DNA from: an uncultured Prevotellaceae bacterium
GTDB taxonomy: Bacteria; Bacteroidota; Bacteroidia; Bacteroidales; Bacteroidaceae
Assembly (NCBI GenBank): GCA_902771785.1
Contig: CACXYH010000009.1
Span: 1 to 64,000, forward strand
DNA length: 64,000 nt
Direction of reading: 5' to 3'
A model generated the notes under the pieces. It saw only the letters and a program-made list of their open reading frames with translations, had not been told where the DNA came from and made no database searches. Position numbers and translations under genes: made by a program. Shown piece after piece: positions 1 to 9,237 of the stretch; position 1 is the first letter of the stretch; each line of letters starts with the position of its first letter.

Positions 1-1
1 G

Positions 2-2299
2 CTCAAGGCGAGCATGCTGCAGGGCTATAGCCGTATGTTTGCAGCCGACGAGATTGTGCGCATCGACGACTGGCTCAGCGAGCAGAAGGAAACCGACGAA
101 CCTGTATACATCGTCGTCGACCGCCTCTCTGCCTCCGACGACAAGGACACGATTGCCCGTCTCGTCGACTCCGCCGAAACCGCGTTCTACGAGGGTAACG
201 GCGAAATGAGGCTCATGGTGCTTCCCGCTAATCTTGCCTACGACTTCTCGACTCGCTTCGAAGCCGACGGAATAACCTTTGAAGAACCTACCGACCAGCT
301 GTTTTCGTTCAACTCTCCAGCTGGAGCTTGTCCTGAATGTCAGGGATTTGGCAAGATTATAGGCATCGACGAGCACCTCGTTATCCCCAATACTTCGCTC
401 TCGGTCTACGACGGATGCGTGGTGTGCTGGCACGGAGAGAAGATGGGCGAGTGGCAGCAATGGTTCATTCGACACGCAGCCAACGACGATTTCCCCATAT
501 TCGAGCCCTACTACAATCTGACGCGTAAGCAGAAAGACTGGTTGTGGCACGGACTGCCCTCCGACCGCAATAACAAGGAGAAACCCTGTATCGACAGCTT
601 CTTCCAGATGGTGAAGGAGAACCAATATAAGATACAGTACAGGGTCATGATGAGCCGATATCGCGGCAAGACCACGTGTCCCGTCTGTCACGGAACGCGC
701 TTGAAGCCAGAAGCCAACTATGTGAAAATCGGCGGACGCAGCATTACCGACCTGGTGGAGATGCCCGTCGTCAGGCTCAAAGAATGGTTCGCGCATTTGG
801 AACTGAACGAGCACGAAGCTTCTGTAGCCAAACGCTTGCTCACGGAAATCAACTCACGACTGCAGTTCCTTCTGGATGTGGGACTTGGATATCTGACACT
901 CAACCGACTCTCGAACACGCTAAGTGGTGGCGAAAGCCAGCGCATCAACCTCTGCACGTCGCTGGGTTCGTCGCTCGTTGGCTCGCTCTATATCCTCGAC
1001 GAACCCTCCATCGGACTGCATTCTCGCGACACCGACCGGCTCATCCACGTCTTGAAAGAACTGCAGGCGCTGGGCAACACGGTGATAGTAGTGGAGCACG
1101 ACGAAGAGATTATGCGGGCTGCCGACTACCTGATAGACGTAGGGCCGGACGCAGGACGACTGGGAGGCGAAATCGTCTTCGAGGGCAAAGCTGAAGACAT
1201 CAACGAACAGTCGTTGAAGAAATATCCCCGAAGCCATACGGTGAAGTACCTCACAGGGGCAGAGACTATTGCTGTGCCCACAAGCCGGCGCCCCTGGAAC
1301 CGACACATCGACATACGTTCAGCCCGCATGAACAACCTTCGAGGCATCGACGTGCAAATTCCACTCAACGTAATGACGGTGGTCACAGGTGTCAGCGGAA
1401 GCGGCAAGTCGTCGCTCATCAAGGGAATCCTCTACCCTGCCCTCAAACGCCACATGGGCGAAGTGTACGATGCTCCAGGCGAATATGCCGGCTTGGGCGG
1501 CGACGTCGACGCCATCAAGCATGTGGAGTTCGTCGACCAGAACCCAATTGGCAAGTCTACGCGTTCGAACCCTGCCACCTATGTGAAGGCCTACGACGCT
1601 ATTCGCGACCTCTTTGCTGAACAGCCGTTGAGCCAGCAGATGGGATTTACGAGCCAATACTTCTCGTTCAATGCCGACGGCGGACGTTGCGACGAATGCA
1701 AGGGTGCAGGCACCATTACGGTCGAAATGCAGTTCATGGCCGACCTCGTGCTGGAGTGCGAAGCCTGTCACGGGCACCGCTTCAAGCACGACATCCTCGA
1801 CGTACGCTTCGAGGGCAAGAACATCGACGACGTGCTCAACATGACCATCAGCGAGGCTATCGCCTTCTTCTCAGAGCATAAACAGAAGACCATCGTCAAC
1901 CGACTGAAGCCTTTGGAGGATGTAGGTCTGGGCTACATCAAGCTCGGCCAGAACTCCTCGTCGCTCTCTGGCGGCGAGAACCAGCGCGTAAAGCTGGCTT
2001 ACTTCATCGGACAGGAGAAGCAGGAGCCCACGCTCTTCATCTTCGACGAGCCGACGACGGGACTTCACTTCCACGACATCCGACGCCTCATGAGTTCGTT
2101 CGACGCCCTGATAGAACGCGGACACACCATCCTCGTCATTGAGCACAACCTCGACGTAGTGAAGTTGGCCGACTGGCTCATCGACCTGGGACCAGAAGGC
2201 GGCGACGAAGGAGGCAACCTCGTTGTGGCTGGTACGCCAGAGACTGTAGCCAACTGCAAGCAAAGCATCACAGGAAAATATCTAAAGCCAAAATTATGA
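2..2299 (+). CDS. uvrA: UvrA-family excinuclease ABC subunit A (5' end outside the window)
   Basis: ATP-dependent DNA damage recognition subunit of nucleotide excision repair. The reading frame is open from base 2, so the start codon and roughly 165 residues of the usual 940 lie to the left; the ATG at 14 is internal. Two ABC modules are visible: a first signature LSGGESQRINL near 922-954, a second Walker A (GVSGSGKSSL) near 1390, and a second signature LSGGENQRVKLA near 1966-2001 followed by a Walker B with DEPTTGLH. Zinc-finger cysteine pairs occur at CPECQGFG, CPVCHGTR, CDECKGAG and CEACHGHR. The stop overlaps the next start (ATGA). Bacteroidota often carry more than one UvrA, so this could be a paralogue; uvrB sits separately at 22.8 kb. 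Confidence 0.93.
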   Translation, partial: LKASMLQGYSRMFAADEIVRIDDWLSEQKETDEPVYIVVDRLSASDDKDTIARLVDSAETAFYEGNGEMRLMVLPANLAYDFSTRFEADGITFEEPTDQLFSFNSPAGACPECQGFGKIIGIDEHLVIPNTSLSVYDGCVVCWHGEKMGEWQQWFIRHAANDDFPIFEPYYNLTRKQKDWLWHGLPSDRNNKEKPCIDSFFQMVKENQYKIQYRVMMSRYRGKTTCPVCHGTRLKPEANYVKIGGRSITDLVEMPVVRLKEWFAHLELNEHEASVAKRLLTEINSRLQFLLDVGLGYLTLNRLSNTLSGGESQRINLCTSLGSSLVGSLYILDEPSIGLHSRDTDRLIHVLKELQALGNTVIVVEHDEEIMRAADYLIDVGPDAGRLGGEIVFEGKAEDINEQSLKKYPRSHTVKYLTGAETIAVPTSRRPWNRHIDIRSARMNNLRGIDVQIPLNVMTVVTGVSGSGKSSLIKGILYPALKRHMGEVYDAPGEYAGLGGDVDAIKHVEFVDQNPIGKSTRSNPATYVKAYDAIRDLFAEQPLSQQMGFTSQYFSFNADGGRCDECKGAGTITVEMQFMADLVLECEACHGHRFKHDILDVRFEGKNIDDVLNMTISEAIAFFSEHKQKTIVNRLKPLEDVGLGYIKLGQNSSSLSGGENQRVKLAYFIGQEKQEPTLFIFDEPTTGLHFHDIRRLMSSFDALIERGHTILVIEHNLDVVKLADWLIDLGPEGGDEGGNLVVAGTPETVANCKQSITGKYLKPKL

Positions 2300-4374
2300 A
2301 TAAGTTATTCATCCTCGCTTTAGCAGGTATGCTGACCGCTCTTCCTGCTAAGGCACAAACCGTATCATGGACTGCCGACAACGGCAACGGCACGTTTACT
2401 AACCCTCTCTTCTATGATGAGTTCTCCGACCCCGACATCCTTCGCGTGGGCGACGACTACTATCTGGCAGGAACTACGATGCACACCGTACCTGGTCTCG
2501 TCATCCTACATTCGAAGGACTTGGTGAACTGGGAGAACGTCAGCTACTGCTTCGACCGCTTCGACTTCCCTGAGGACCGCTTCTCGCTGAAGAACCACGA
2601 GGAAATCTACGGACAGGGTATCTGGGCGCCCTGCATCCGCTACGCCAACGGACAGTTCTACGTCTTCTCGAACGTCAACGGAAAGGGACTGCAATGCTAC
2701 ACCTCAAAGGACATCAAAGGCCCTTGGAAGCACCATAACATGAAAGGCAACATCTACGACCTGGGCGTGCTCTTCGACGACGACGGCAAGGTCTACGCCA
2801 TTCATGGTTACGGCACCGTGAAGTGCACAGAGCTGGAGCCCGACATGAGCGGTCCCAAGGAGGGAACGGAACGCGTGATAATCCCTGAGGGCAACGGTGT
2901 AGGCGAAGGTCACCACATGTATAAGATAAACGGCATGTACTACCTCATCTCCACCGACTACCGTCCCAACGGCCGCACGCTCTGCTCGCGCTCCAAGAGC
3001 ATCTGGGGACCCTACGAGACACGTGTGATTACGGCCGACGAGACCTATGGATATCACGCTGCCTCGCTGACGCAAGTGCCCAGAGGCACGAAGTACCGCA
3101 TTGGCGAAGACGGCACAAAGTTCGGCCTCGGCCCGCTCGACAAGGATGCTACGGCCTGCACCAACGCCCATCAGGGCGGCATCGTGCAGTTCAACGACGG
3201 CTCGTGGTGGGCACTCTTCATGATGGACTTCCACTCTATCGGCCGAACGGTATGCCTCATGCCTATGACTTGGGAAGACGGCTGGCCTATGGTGGGACTG
3301 AAGGGCAACCTGGGACGTGCGCCGCGCACTTGGTTCAAACCTGGCGTCGAGGAAGTTCCTTCGGCACAGCAACAAGCCGCTCACGCCCCTTACAACCGCA
3401 GCGAGAACTTCGACGGCAAGCAGCTGGGCCGCATCTGGCAGTGGAACCACAACCCCGACGACAAGATGTGGAGCCTGAAGAACGGACGTCTGCGCATCCA
3501 GGCACAGCCTGCCGAACAGCTGATGTGGGCCCGCAACACGCTGACACAGCGCGTCATCGGCCCGAAGAGTGTCACCACCGTGGAGCTGTATATCGAGGGT
3601 ATGAAGGACGGTGACGTCTGCGGCCTGGGCAACATCAACGTGCCCTGCTCGTGGATTGGTGTCGTCAAACAAAACACGGGACTGCGCGTGCGCTGCTTTG
3701 AGCAACTGACCAACGACACCGTAGATATTGACATAGCTTCTACCGACCGACCGCTTGAGAAGGTGTGGTTACGCATGGTGGGCGACTACGACCACGATCA
3801 GGCACACTATGAATACTCGCTCAACGGCGAGCAATTCCACTCGCTGGGCCGAGAGATGCCCCTCAGCTATCAGCTCATCAGTTTCCAAGGCTCGCGCCAC
3901 GCCCTCTTCGCTTTCAATACGAAGGGCAAGAAGGGCGGCTATGCCGAGTTCGATAACTTCACCGTTGAGGAGCCTTGTGCCGACCGCAGCCAGAACATCC
4001 CCTACGGCAAGACCTTCCGCATCATCAACAAGGCCAACGGACGGCCTGCTGTCTGCGACCCGCACGGCCTGCTCTACTTCCAGATTATAGACCGCGGTCA
4101 GGGAAAGGTGTCGCTGAAGTGCGTCGACGGCCGCTACGTGAAGGTTTATGGCGACGGCCTGCCGGGCGACGTGCGCTTCACCAACAGCGAGCAGGATGCC
4201 GAGCAGTTCCTCTGGCAGGATTATCTCGGCCACGATTTCATGCTCTTCTCCCTGCGCAACCACCGCTACATCGGCAAGAGCCCCACAACGGGCAGCCCCT
4301 ACTCTATGGACTTCGCAGGTCCCGACCCAGCACGCAAGAACGGCTCGGTGTTTGAATGGGAAGAAGTGAAATAG
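2296..4374 (+). CDS. Secreted glycoside hydrolase family 43 protein
   Basis: Predicted exo-acting arabinofuranosidase/xylosidase-type enzyme of the cell envelope. Residues 1-21 form a signal peptide ending AKAQ. The five-bladed GH43 propeller spans about 30-340, with the catalytic acids in the expected order: D45 in FSDPDIL (base), D155 in IYDLGVLFDDDGK (pKa modulator) and E204 in GEGHHMYK (acid). Residues about 365-560 resemble the concanavalin-like GH43 C2 domain, and about 570-692 a beta-trefoil (ricin/fascin-like) module. Translation is coupled to uvrA by an ATGA overlap, an odd pairing of repair and polysaccharide genes. Exact substrate cannot be read from sequence; the arabinose operon 30 kb away makes arabinan or arabinoxylan plausible (inference). 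Confidence 0.9.
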   Translation: MNKLFILALAGMLTALPAKAQTVSWTADNGNGTFTNPLFYDEFSDPDILRVGDDYYLAGTTMHTVPGLVILHSKDLVNWENVSYCFDRFDFPEDRFSLKNHEEIYGQGIWAPCIRYANGQFYVFSNVNGKGLQCYTSKDIKGPWKHHNMKGNIYDLGVLFDDDGKVYAIHGYGTVKCTELEPDMSGPKEGTERVIIPEGNGVGEGHHMYKINGMYYLISTDYRPNGRTLCSRSKSIWGPYETRVITADETYGYHAASLTQVPRGTKYRIGEDGTKFGLGPLDKDATACTNAHQGGIVQFNDGSWWALFMMDFHSIGRTVCLMPMTWEDGWPMVGLKGNLGRAPRTWFKPGVEEVPSAQQQAAHAPYNRSENFDGKQLGRIWQWNHNPDDKMWSLKNGRLRIQAQPAEQLMWARNTLTQRVIGPKSVTTVELYIEGMKDGDVCGLGNINVPCSWIGVVKQNTGLRVRCFEQLTNDTVDIDIASTDRPLEKVWLRMVGDYDHDQAHYEYSLNGEQFHSLGREMPLSYQLISFQGSRHALFAFNTKGKKGGYAEFDNFTVEEPCADRSQNIPYGKTFRIINKANGRPAVCDPHGLLYFQIIDRGQGKVSLKCVDGRYVKVYGDGLPGDVRFTNSEQDAEQFLWQDYLGHDFMLFSLRNHRYIGKSPTTGSPYSMDFAGPDPARKNGSVFEWEEVK

Positions 4375-4423
4375 GAGAAAGCGGGGAGCAAAGCCCCACA
4401 CGCTAAGCTTTATATTCTACCGC

Positions 4424-4475
4424 AGCACTGCAATTAGTTGCATTAACGCTTTGTTAATCAACTGATTGCAGTGCT
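4424..4475 (+). terminator. Long hairpin downstream of GH43
   Basis: A 17-bp arm at 4424-4440 (AGCACTGCAATTAGTTG) pairs with 4459-4475 with one G-U, and an inner ATTAAC/GTTAAT stem extends it, giving a near-perfect hairpin with a 5-nt loop. Only a short T-rich tail (CTTTCG) follows, so it may be a terminator or an mRNA-stabilising element. Confidence 0.55.
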
Positions 4476-4506
4476 TTCGTATGTTGGAAGCAGCGGCGAA
4501 GGCTTG

Positions 4507-4672
4507 GCGAAAAGTCACTTTGGCTATGCCGAAGGGGAACTTTGGCTATGCCGAAGTGCCCCTTTGACCAAGCCGAAGGGGAACTTTGACCAAGCCGAAG
4601 GGGAACTTTGACCAAGCCGAAGGGGAACTTCGACTAGGCCGAAGTGCCCCTTCCACTATGGCAAAGTGACAC
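4507..4672. repeat. Intergenic tandem array A, 22-bp period
   Basis: About eight imperfect units whose CCGAAG-like anchors start at 4507, 4529, 4551, 4573, 4595, 4617, 4639 and 4661, an exact 22-bp step. The core unit reads GAAGGGGAACTTTGACCAA. The unit is closely related to that of the array at 33.4 kb (RAAGSGGWACTTTG). The array fills most of the 403-bp gap between GH43 and the CotH gene. There are no unique spacers and no coding potential. Confidence 0.9.
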
Positions 4673-4744
4673 CTACGAACAAAAAACGTACAGGAAAAGC
4701 AACGAAAGATGCCGCAAGTTGTCGTTTATTTCAGAAAATCTTTG

Positions 4745-4752
4745 TAATTTTG
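4745..4752 (+). promoter_or_regulatory. Bacteroidota -7 element of the CotH gene
   Basis: TAATTTTG matches the TAnnTTTG -7 consensus and lies 25 nt before the start codon. The -33 element is weak: only TTG at 4719-4721, slightly too far upstream. Confidence 0.6.
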
Positions 4753-4777
4753 CAGCCGCATTCTAATCAACAAAGCA

Positions 4778-7684
4778 ATGAGAAGGTTCCTACTAATAGC
4801 AGTCTGCTTCATCACAAGCTCATTAGTGCTTCTGGCCAAACCAAACTTCAACGGCAGCAAGAAGTACCACATCGTGTGTTCGCAGTTCCCTTCCGGCTGT
4901 GTCACCGACGGGACTACAGCCCAGCAAAACACCCCTTTATTCTACCTCAGCACCTCGAGCAAAGACGAGGAAACCTATTGGGTTATGACTGAAGAAAGCG
5001 ATGAAACGTTCACCATAAGAAACTCTAAGACAGGCCAATACGTCACCTACGACGGCGTACGCTCCGATAGTCCGCTTCGCAGATACATCAGCATGACCGC
5101 TGCCAAGGACGGCGACTACTCGCTGTGGACGTTTGCAGAGCAGGAAGAAAGCGTCTACACCATTCGCAATGTCGGTCAGCAAGACCACATCTGGGACGTC
5201 CGCACAGACAGCTACTGCGTAGGAACCTACTCCAAGGAAGGCGACTACGGCAGCAACCAGCGCTTCATGTTCTACGACGCCAGCGGCACGCTCGTCAAGG
5301 AAGCAGCAGGCAACACGCCCCCCACTACCGGTATCGACGTGTCGAGCTGGCTTGCCGGCACCACCGAATCGCCCAACGGCTGGACCGAAACGGGCGGATG
5401 GAGCAGCCCCTCCTTCGGAAACTATCGCAACCAAAACGCCTCCGTTGTCGTTCCCTTCCTTGAGAAATGGCAGGAGAACTGGTGGGGAGGCCTGGCTGAC
5501 TACTCGATTGAGCAAACGCTGACCAACCTGCCGGAAGGCAAATACAGCATCGAGGCCGACATCATTGCCACCCTGCAAAGCGGCGGCATCGGCACGCCGG
5601 CAACCGGCGTCTACTTCTTTGCCAACGAACAGCAGACAGAAGCCAGCACCTACAACGAGCGCCCCAAGCGCTATTCTATCGCCACAAACGTAGGCCAAGA
5701 CGGTACCCTCAACCTGGGCATCAGGCTCGAAAGCACGACTGCCAACTGGGTGGCCTTCGACAACCTGAAGCTTTCGTTCCTGGGAACTGCCGACCAACTC
5801 ATTGCCGGCGAAAAGGAGAAAGTGCGCCAGGAGCTGGCCGACTACTTCTCGAAAAGCGAAATCGAGGAGCTCATAGCCCAGGCAGGCGACAGTTTCGAGA
5901 GCCTGGAACAGGTGCGCAAGCTCATTGCCAACATGCCCACCAAAGACCCACTGAGCAAGGCGCTGGCCAACCTGACCATCGGACAACACGGACTGAGCTA
6001 CGTGGGCGACCTTGACTTCTACCTCTACACGCTGCCCCTCTCTGCGTTCGGCAGCAACTACGAGACCGTCATCACCTACGACAAGCAGGAAGGATGGGGC
6101 AATCTGAAGATCAACGGCATTGAGGTGCCCAGCGGTTCGAACTACACCTTCAGAAGCGTCAAGGGCGAGAAGAACTACACGTTCAGAGTAGCAAAGGATG
6201 ACGGAACGAGCATCAGTCGAAGCGTCACCTTCACGTCGCTGCCCGTCGTCCACCTCTACGGCTCGTTCAACAACGAATATAGCAAGGGAACCATCCAGGT
6301 GCAGGAGCCCGACAGAGACCAGCAAGACTGGTTCAACATGAAGGCCAAATGGCGTGGAGGCATCACCAACTCCAACGGAAAGCACAAGCGAAACTACCAC
6401 GTGAAGCTGCAGGACGCCAACGGCGAGAAGCTCGAACAGAAGTTCTTCGGGCTGCGCAACGACAACTCATGGATACTGGAGTCGTGCCAAGTAGACATGA
6501 GCCGCATCCGCAACCGCATACTCACCGACCTCTGGAACGACTTCAGCTCCAAGCCCTACTACATTGGCCAGGAGCCGAAAGCTATGACAGGCTCGCGCGG
6601 ACGCTTCGTCGAACTGGTGCTCAACGACGCTTATCAAGGCATCTACTGCATGACGGAGAACGTAGACCGCAAGCAGATGAAGCTGAAAAAGTATGACGAG
6701 GCTACGGGCGAAGTGCACGGCCAGCTGTGGAAATCGAAAGACTGGAGCTACGCCACGCTCATGGGAACCCGCCCCGACGGCGGATATTATCCGAAGGACT
6801 TCCTCTCTACACCGAACGAATACAGCGAGGCGTGGGACAACTACAACGTGAAGTACCCCGACATCGACGACGTGATACCCACCGACTGGAGCGTGCTCTA
6901 CGATGCCGTCAACTTCGTCTGCACAGCCAACAACACCGATTTCAAGAGGTACATCGGCGAATATTTCGACCTGCCCGTCGTCATCGACTACTACATTCTG
7001 ATGGAAACCATCCTCGCTACCGACAACCACGGCAAGAACATGTTCTTTGCCTGCTACGACAAACAGCAGGACAAGAAGATCACCTTCAGCGTGTGGGATA
7101 TGGATGCCACCAGCGGACAGCGCTGGAGCGACGACTATTATCACCAGTCCTTCCTCGGCCCTGAGCAGGACTACGCCACCTTCATCAGCAACTATGAGCA
7201 CGGCGACTACAACCTGTTCCGCCGTCTGCGCAACACCAACGCCGACGACTTCAACATGAAAGTGCGCCTGCGCTATCGCGACCTGCGGCAAACCTACCTG
7301 GCCACCGACGCCATCATCAAGCGCTTCGAGGACCAACTGAACGAGTTCAAGACCAACGGAGCCGCCCAGCGCGAGCACGACAGATGGAGCTTCGACAGCG
7401 ACGTAGCCCACCTCGAACTGAACTTCGACGAAGAAATGGAGTACCTGCGCGACTGGTTTACGCGCCGCATGGACTATCTCGACAAGACGCGCTTCGACAT
7501 TGCATCGCTGCCTTCGGGCATCAAGGGCGTGCAGACCGACGCCAGCAGCCAGCAGGTAGCCGTCTATTCGCTGGGCGGACAGAAGATTGCCATCGCCTCG
7601 CGCGACGAGCTGAAAGACCTCCTGCACACACTTCCCGCAGGAGTCTACATCGTCGACGGCAGGAAAGTGATCGTGGGAAAATAG
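4778..7684 (+). CDS. Secreted CotH-kinase family protein
   Basis: Large exported protein of 968 residues with a signal peptide (residues 1-20, ending LLAKPN). Residues about 25-150 resemble a beta-trefoil-like module, and about 180-330 a carbohydrate-binding-like beta-sandwich (PNGWTETGGWSSPSFGNYRN region). The CotH atypical kinase domain covers about 510-880, shown by GRFVELVLNDAYQGIYCMTE near 605-625, RKQMKLKK near 630, TDNHGKNMFFA near 747 and the WDMDATSG motif near 771. The last 50 residues (YSLGGQKI, LPAGVYIVDGRKV) look like a C-terminal sorting or adhesion tail. CotH kinases phosphorylate secreted proteins in Bacillus; the target here is unknown. It has its own promoter and stands upstream of serS with a 39-nt gap. 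Confidence 0.85.
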   Translation: MRRFLLIAVCFITSSLVLLAKPNFNGSKKYHIVCSQFPSGCVTDGTTAQQNTPLFYLSTSSKDEETYWVMTEESDETFTIRNSKTGQYVTYDGVRSDSPLRRYISMTAAKDGDYSLWTFAEQEESVYTIRNVGQQDHIWDVRTDSYCVGTYSKEGDYGSNQRFMFYDASGTLVKEAAGNTPPTTGIDVSSWLAGTTESPNGWTETGGWSSPSFGNYRNQNASVVVPFLEKWQENWWGGLADYSIEQTLTNLPEGKYSIEADIIATLQSGGIGTPATGVYFFANEQQTEASTYNERPKRYSIATNVGQDGTLNLGIRLESTTANWVAFDNLKLSFLGTADQLIAGEKEKVRQELADYFSKSEIEELIAQAGDSFESLEQVRKLIANMPTKDPLSKALANLTIGQHGLSYVGDLDFYLYTLPLSAFGSNYETVITYDKQEGWGNLKINGIEVPSGSNYTFRSVKGEKNYTFRVAKDDGTSISRSVTFTSLPVVHLYGSFNNEYSKGTIQVQEPDRDQQDWFNMKAKWRGGITNSNGKHKRNYHVKLQDANGEKLEQKFFGLRNDNSWILESCQVDMSRIRNRILTDLWNDFSSKPYYIGQEPKAMTGSRGRFVELVLNDAYQGIYCMTENVDRKQMKLKKYDEATGEVHGQLWKSKDWSYATLMGTRPDGGYYPKDFLSTPNEYSEAWDNYNVKYPDIDDVIPTDWSVLYDAVNFVCTANNTDFKRYIGEYFDLPVVIDYYILMETILATDNHGKNMFFACYDKQQDKKITFSVWDMDATSGQRWSDDYYHQSFLGPEQDYATFISNYEHGDYNLFRRLRNTNADDFNMKVRLRYRDLRQTYLATDAIIKRFEDQLNEFKTNGAAQREHDRWSFDSDVAHLELNFDEEMEYLRDWFTRRMDYLDKTRFDIASLPSGIKGVQTDASSQQVAVYSLGGQKIAIASRDELKDLLHTLPAGVYIVDGRKVIVGK

Positions 7685-7723
7685 CTGAAACGAAACAAAG
7701 AAACAAAAAACACTCATAAAGAA

Positions 7724-9043
7724 ATGCTTACACTTAAACTTATCACAGAAGAGACCGAACGCGTAATACGCGGGTTGGAGAAGAAACAATTCAAAGGAGC
7801 CAGAGAGGCTGTCAATGAAGTGCTGGCCGTAGACAAGCGTCGCCGCGAAGCCCAGCAGCAGCTCGACAAGAACCTGAACGAGCAGAAGCAGCAGTCGGGC
7901 CAGATAGGACGACTCATGAAGGAAGGCAAGCGCGAAGAGGCCGAGCAGGCCAAGCAGGCCGTGAGCGCCCTGAAAGAAAGCTCGAAGCAGCTGGAAGAGA
8001 CCATGAACCAGGCACAGGAAGAGATGACGCGCCTGCTCTGCCAAATCCCCAACATACCCTACGACGAAGTGCCCGAGGGCAAGGCTGCCGAAGACAACCA
8101 CGTGGTGAAGAGCAACCTGAGGGAATGCACACCCGACGACACCGTAGGCAACTGGACCACGAACCCCACGCTGGGCATCAACAATCCGCTGCCCCACTGG
8201 GAGCTGGCCAAGAAGTACAACCTCATCGACTTCGACCTCGGCGTCAAGATCACAGGTGCCGGCTTCCCCGTCTACATTGGTAAGGGTGCCCGCCTGCAGC
8301 GCGCCTTGATCAACTTCTTCCTCGACGAGGCCCGCAAGAGCGGCTATACCGAAATCATGCCGCCCACGGTGGTCAACGCCGCATCGGGCTATGGTACGGG
8401 TCAGCTGCCCGACAAGGAGGGCCAGATGTATCATTGCGAGGTCGACGACTTCTATCTGATACCTACCGCTGAGGTTCCCGTCACCAACATCTATCGCGAC
8501 GTCATTCTCGACGAAGCCCAGCTGCCCATCAAGAACTGCGCCTACACCGAGTGCTTCCGCCGCGAAGCAGGCTCTTATGGCAAGGACGTGCGCGGCCTGA
8601 ACCGCCTGCACGAGTTCTCGAAAATCGAGATCGTGCGCATCGATAAGCCCGAACACTCGAAGGAGAGCCACAAGGAGATGCTCGAACACGTGGAGGGACT
8701 GCTGAAGAAACTGGAGCTTCCCTACCGCATTCTGCTGCTTTGCGGAGGCGACCAGTCGTTCACTTCCAGCATCTGCTACGACTTCGAGGTCTACTCAGAA
8801 GCACAGGGACGCTGGCTCGAAGTGTCGTCGGTATCCAACTTCGACACCTATCAGGCCAACCGCCTGAAGTGCCGCTACCGTCGTGCCGACAACAAGAAGA
8901 CGGAGCTGTGCCACACGCTGAACGGCTCGGCACTGGCCTTGCCGCGCATCGTGGCCGCCCTGCTGGAGAACAACCAGACGGAGAACGGCATCCGCATCCC
9001 CGCAGCACTCGTGCCCTACACAGGCTTCGAGATGATTGATTAA
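7724..9043 (+). CDS. serS: Seryl-tRNA synthetase
   Basis: Cytoplasmic class II aminoacyl-tRNA synthetase that charges tRNA(Ser). The length (439 aa) is normal. The N-terminal half-arm is a long, Gln/Glu/Lys-rich antiparallel coiled coil (about 30-110) that grips the tRNA variable arm. Catalytic-core motifs follow: TAEVPVTNIYRD near 247, motif 2 FRREAGSYGKDVRGLNR near 278, and motif 3 GSALALPRIVAALLEN near 401. It starts with ATG after an A-rich leader. The gene ends in front of a short 22-bp-period repeat array. Confidence 0.98.
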   Translation: MLTLKLITEETERVIRGLEKKQFKGAREAVNEVLAVDKRRREAQQQLDKNLNEQKQQSGQIGRLMKEGKREEAEQAKQAVSALKESSKQLEETMNQAQEEMTRLLCQIPNIPYDEVPEGKAAEDNHVVKSNLRECTPDDTVGNWTTNPTLGINNPLPHWELAKKYNLIDFDLGVKITGAGFPVYIGKGARLQRALINFFLDEARKSGYTEIMPPTVVNAASGYGTGQLPDKEGQMYHCEVDDFYLIPTAEVPVTNIYRDVILDEAQLPIKNCAYTECFRREAGSYGKDVRGLNRLHEFSKIEIVRIDKPEHSKESHKEMLEHVEGLLKKLELPYRILLLCGGDQSFTSSICYDFEVYSEAQGRWLEVSSVSNFDTYQANRLKCRYRRADNKKTELCHTLNGSALALPRIVAALLENNQTENGIRIPAALVPYTGFEMID

Positions 9044-9058
9044 GGCACCTTTCGCATA

Positions 9059-9142
9059 GATTGAAGCCACTAATCCTACCGATTGAACGGACTAATCCCA
9101 CCGATTAGTCCGTTCAATCTATATCGCCCTCGCCACTAATGC
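9059..9142. repeat. Intergenic tandem array B, 22-bp period, with internal hairpin
   Basis: Units aligned on ACTAAT at 9069, 9091, (degenerate at 9113) and 9135; GATTGAA occurs at 9059 and 9081. The unit GATTGAACGGACTAATCCCACC is related to the arrays at 41.6 and 50.2 kb. Two units form a strong inverted repeat, GATTGAACGGACTAATC facing GATTAGTCCGTTCAATC (about 9081-9118), which could end serS transcription. Confidence 0.8.
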
Positions 9143-9176
9143 CACCCACTTAGTAGTAAAAAAACAGGGCGAATTC

Positions 9177-9207
9177 TTTGCAATATGCTTACTTTTTCGT
9201 ACCTTTG
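9177..9207 (+). promoter_or_regulatory. Promoter of the NfnAB-like gene
   Basis: TTTG at 9177-9180, a 19-nt spacer, then TACCTTTG at 9200-9207: a full match to the Bacteroidota -33/-7 consensus, 30 nt before the ATG at 9238. Its position rules out the longer in-frame start at 9178. Confidence 0.85.
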
Positions 9208-9237
9208 CACGAAATATTGGAACTAAACAAACGGAAT

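Noticed and set aside
14..16. ATG at 14 as the uvrA start
   Set aside because: The frame is open to the window edge and the text from base 2 continues UvrA homology; the first domain is missing, so the true start is outside.
4937..6400. Antisense open frame (487 codons) over the CotH gene N-terminal half
   Set aside because: Same explanation: opposite-strand reading of a gene with few A/T-ending codons.
6467..8689. Long antisense open frame (740 codons) over the CotH gene and serS
   Set aside because: It mirrors two well-supported genes, has a low-complexity, Val/Leu/Gly/His-rich composition typical of an antisense reading of GC-rich codons, and matches no family I know.
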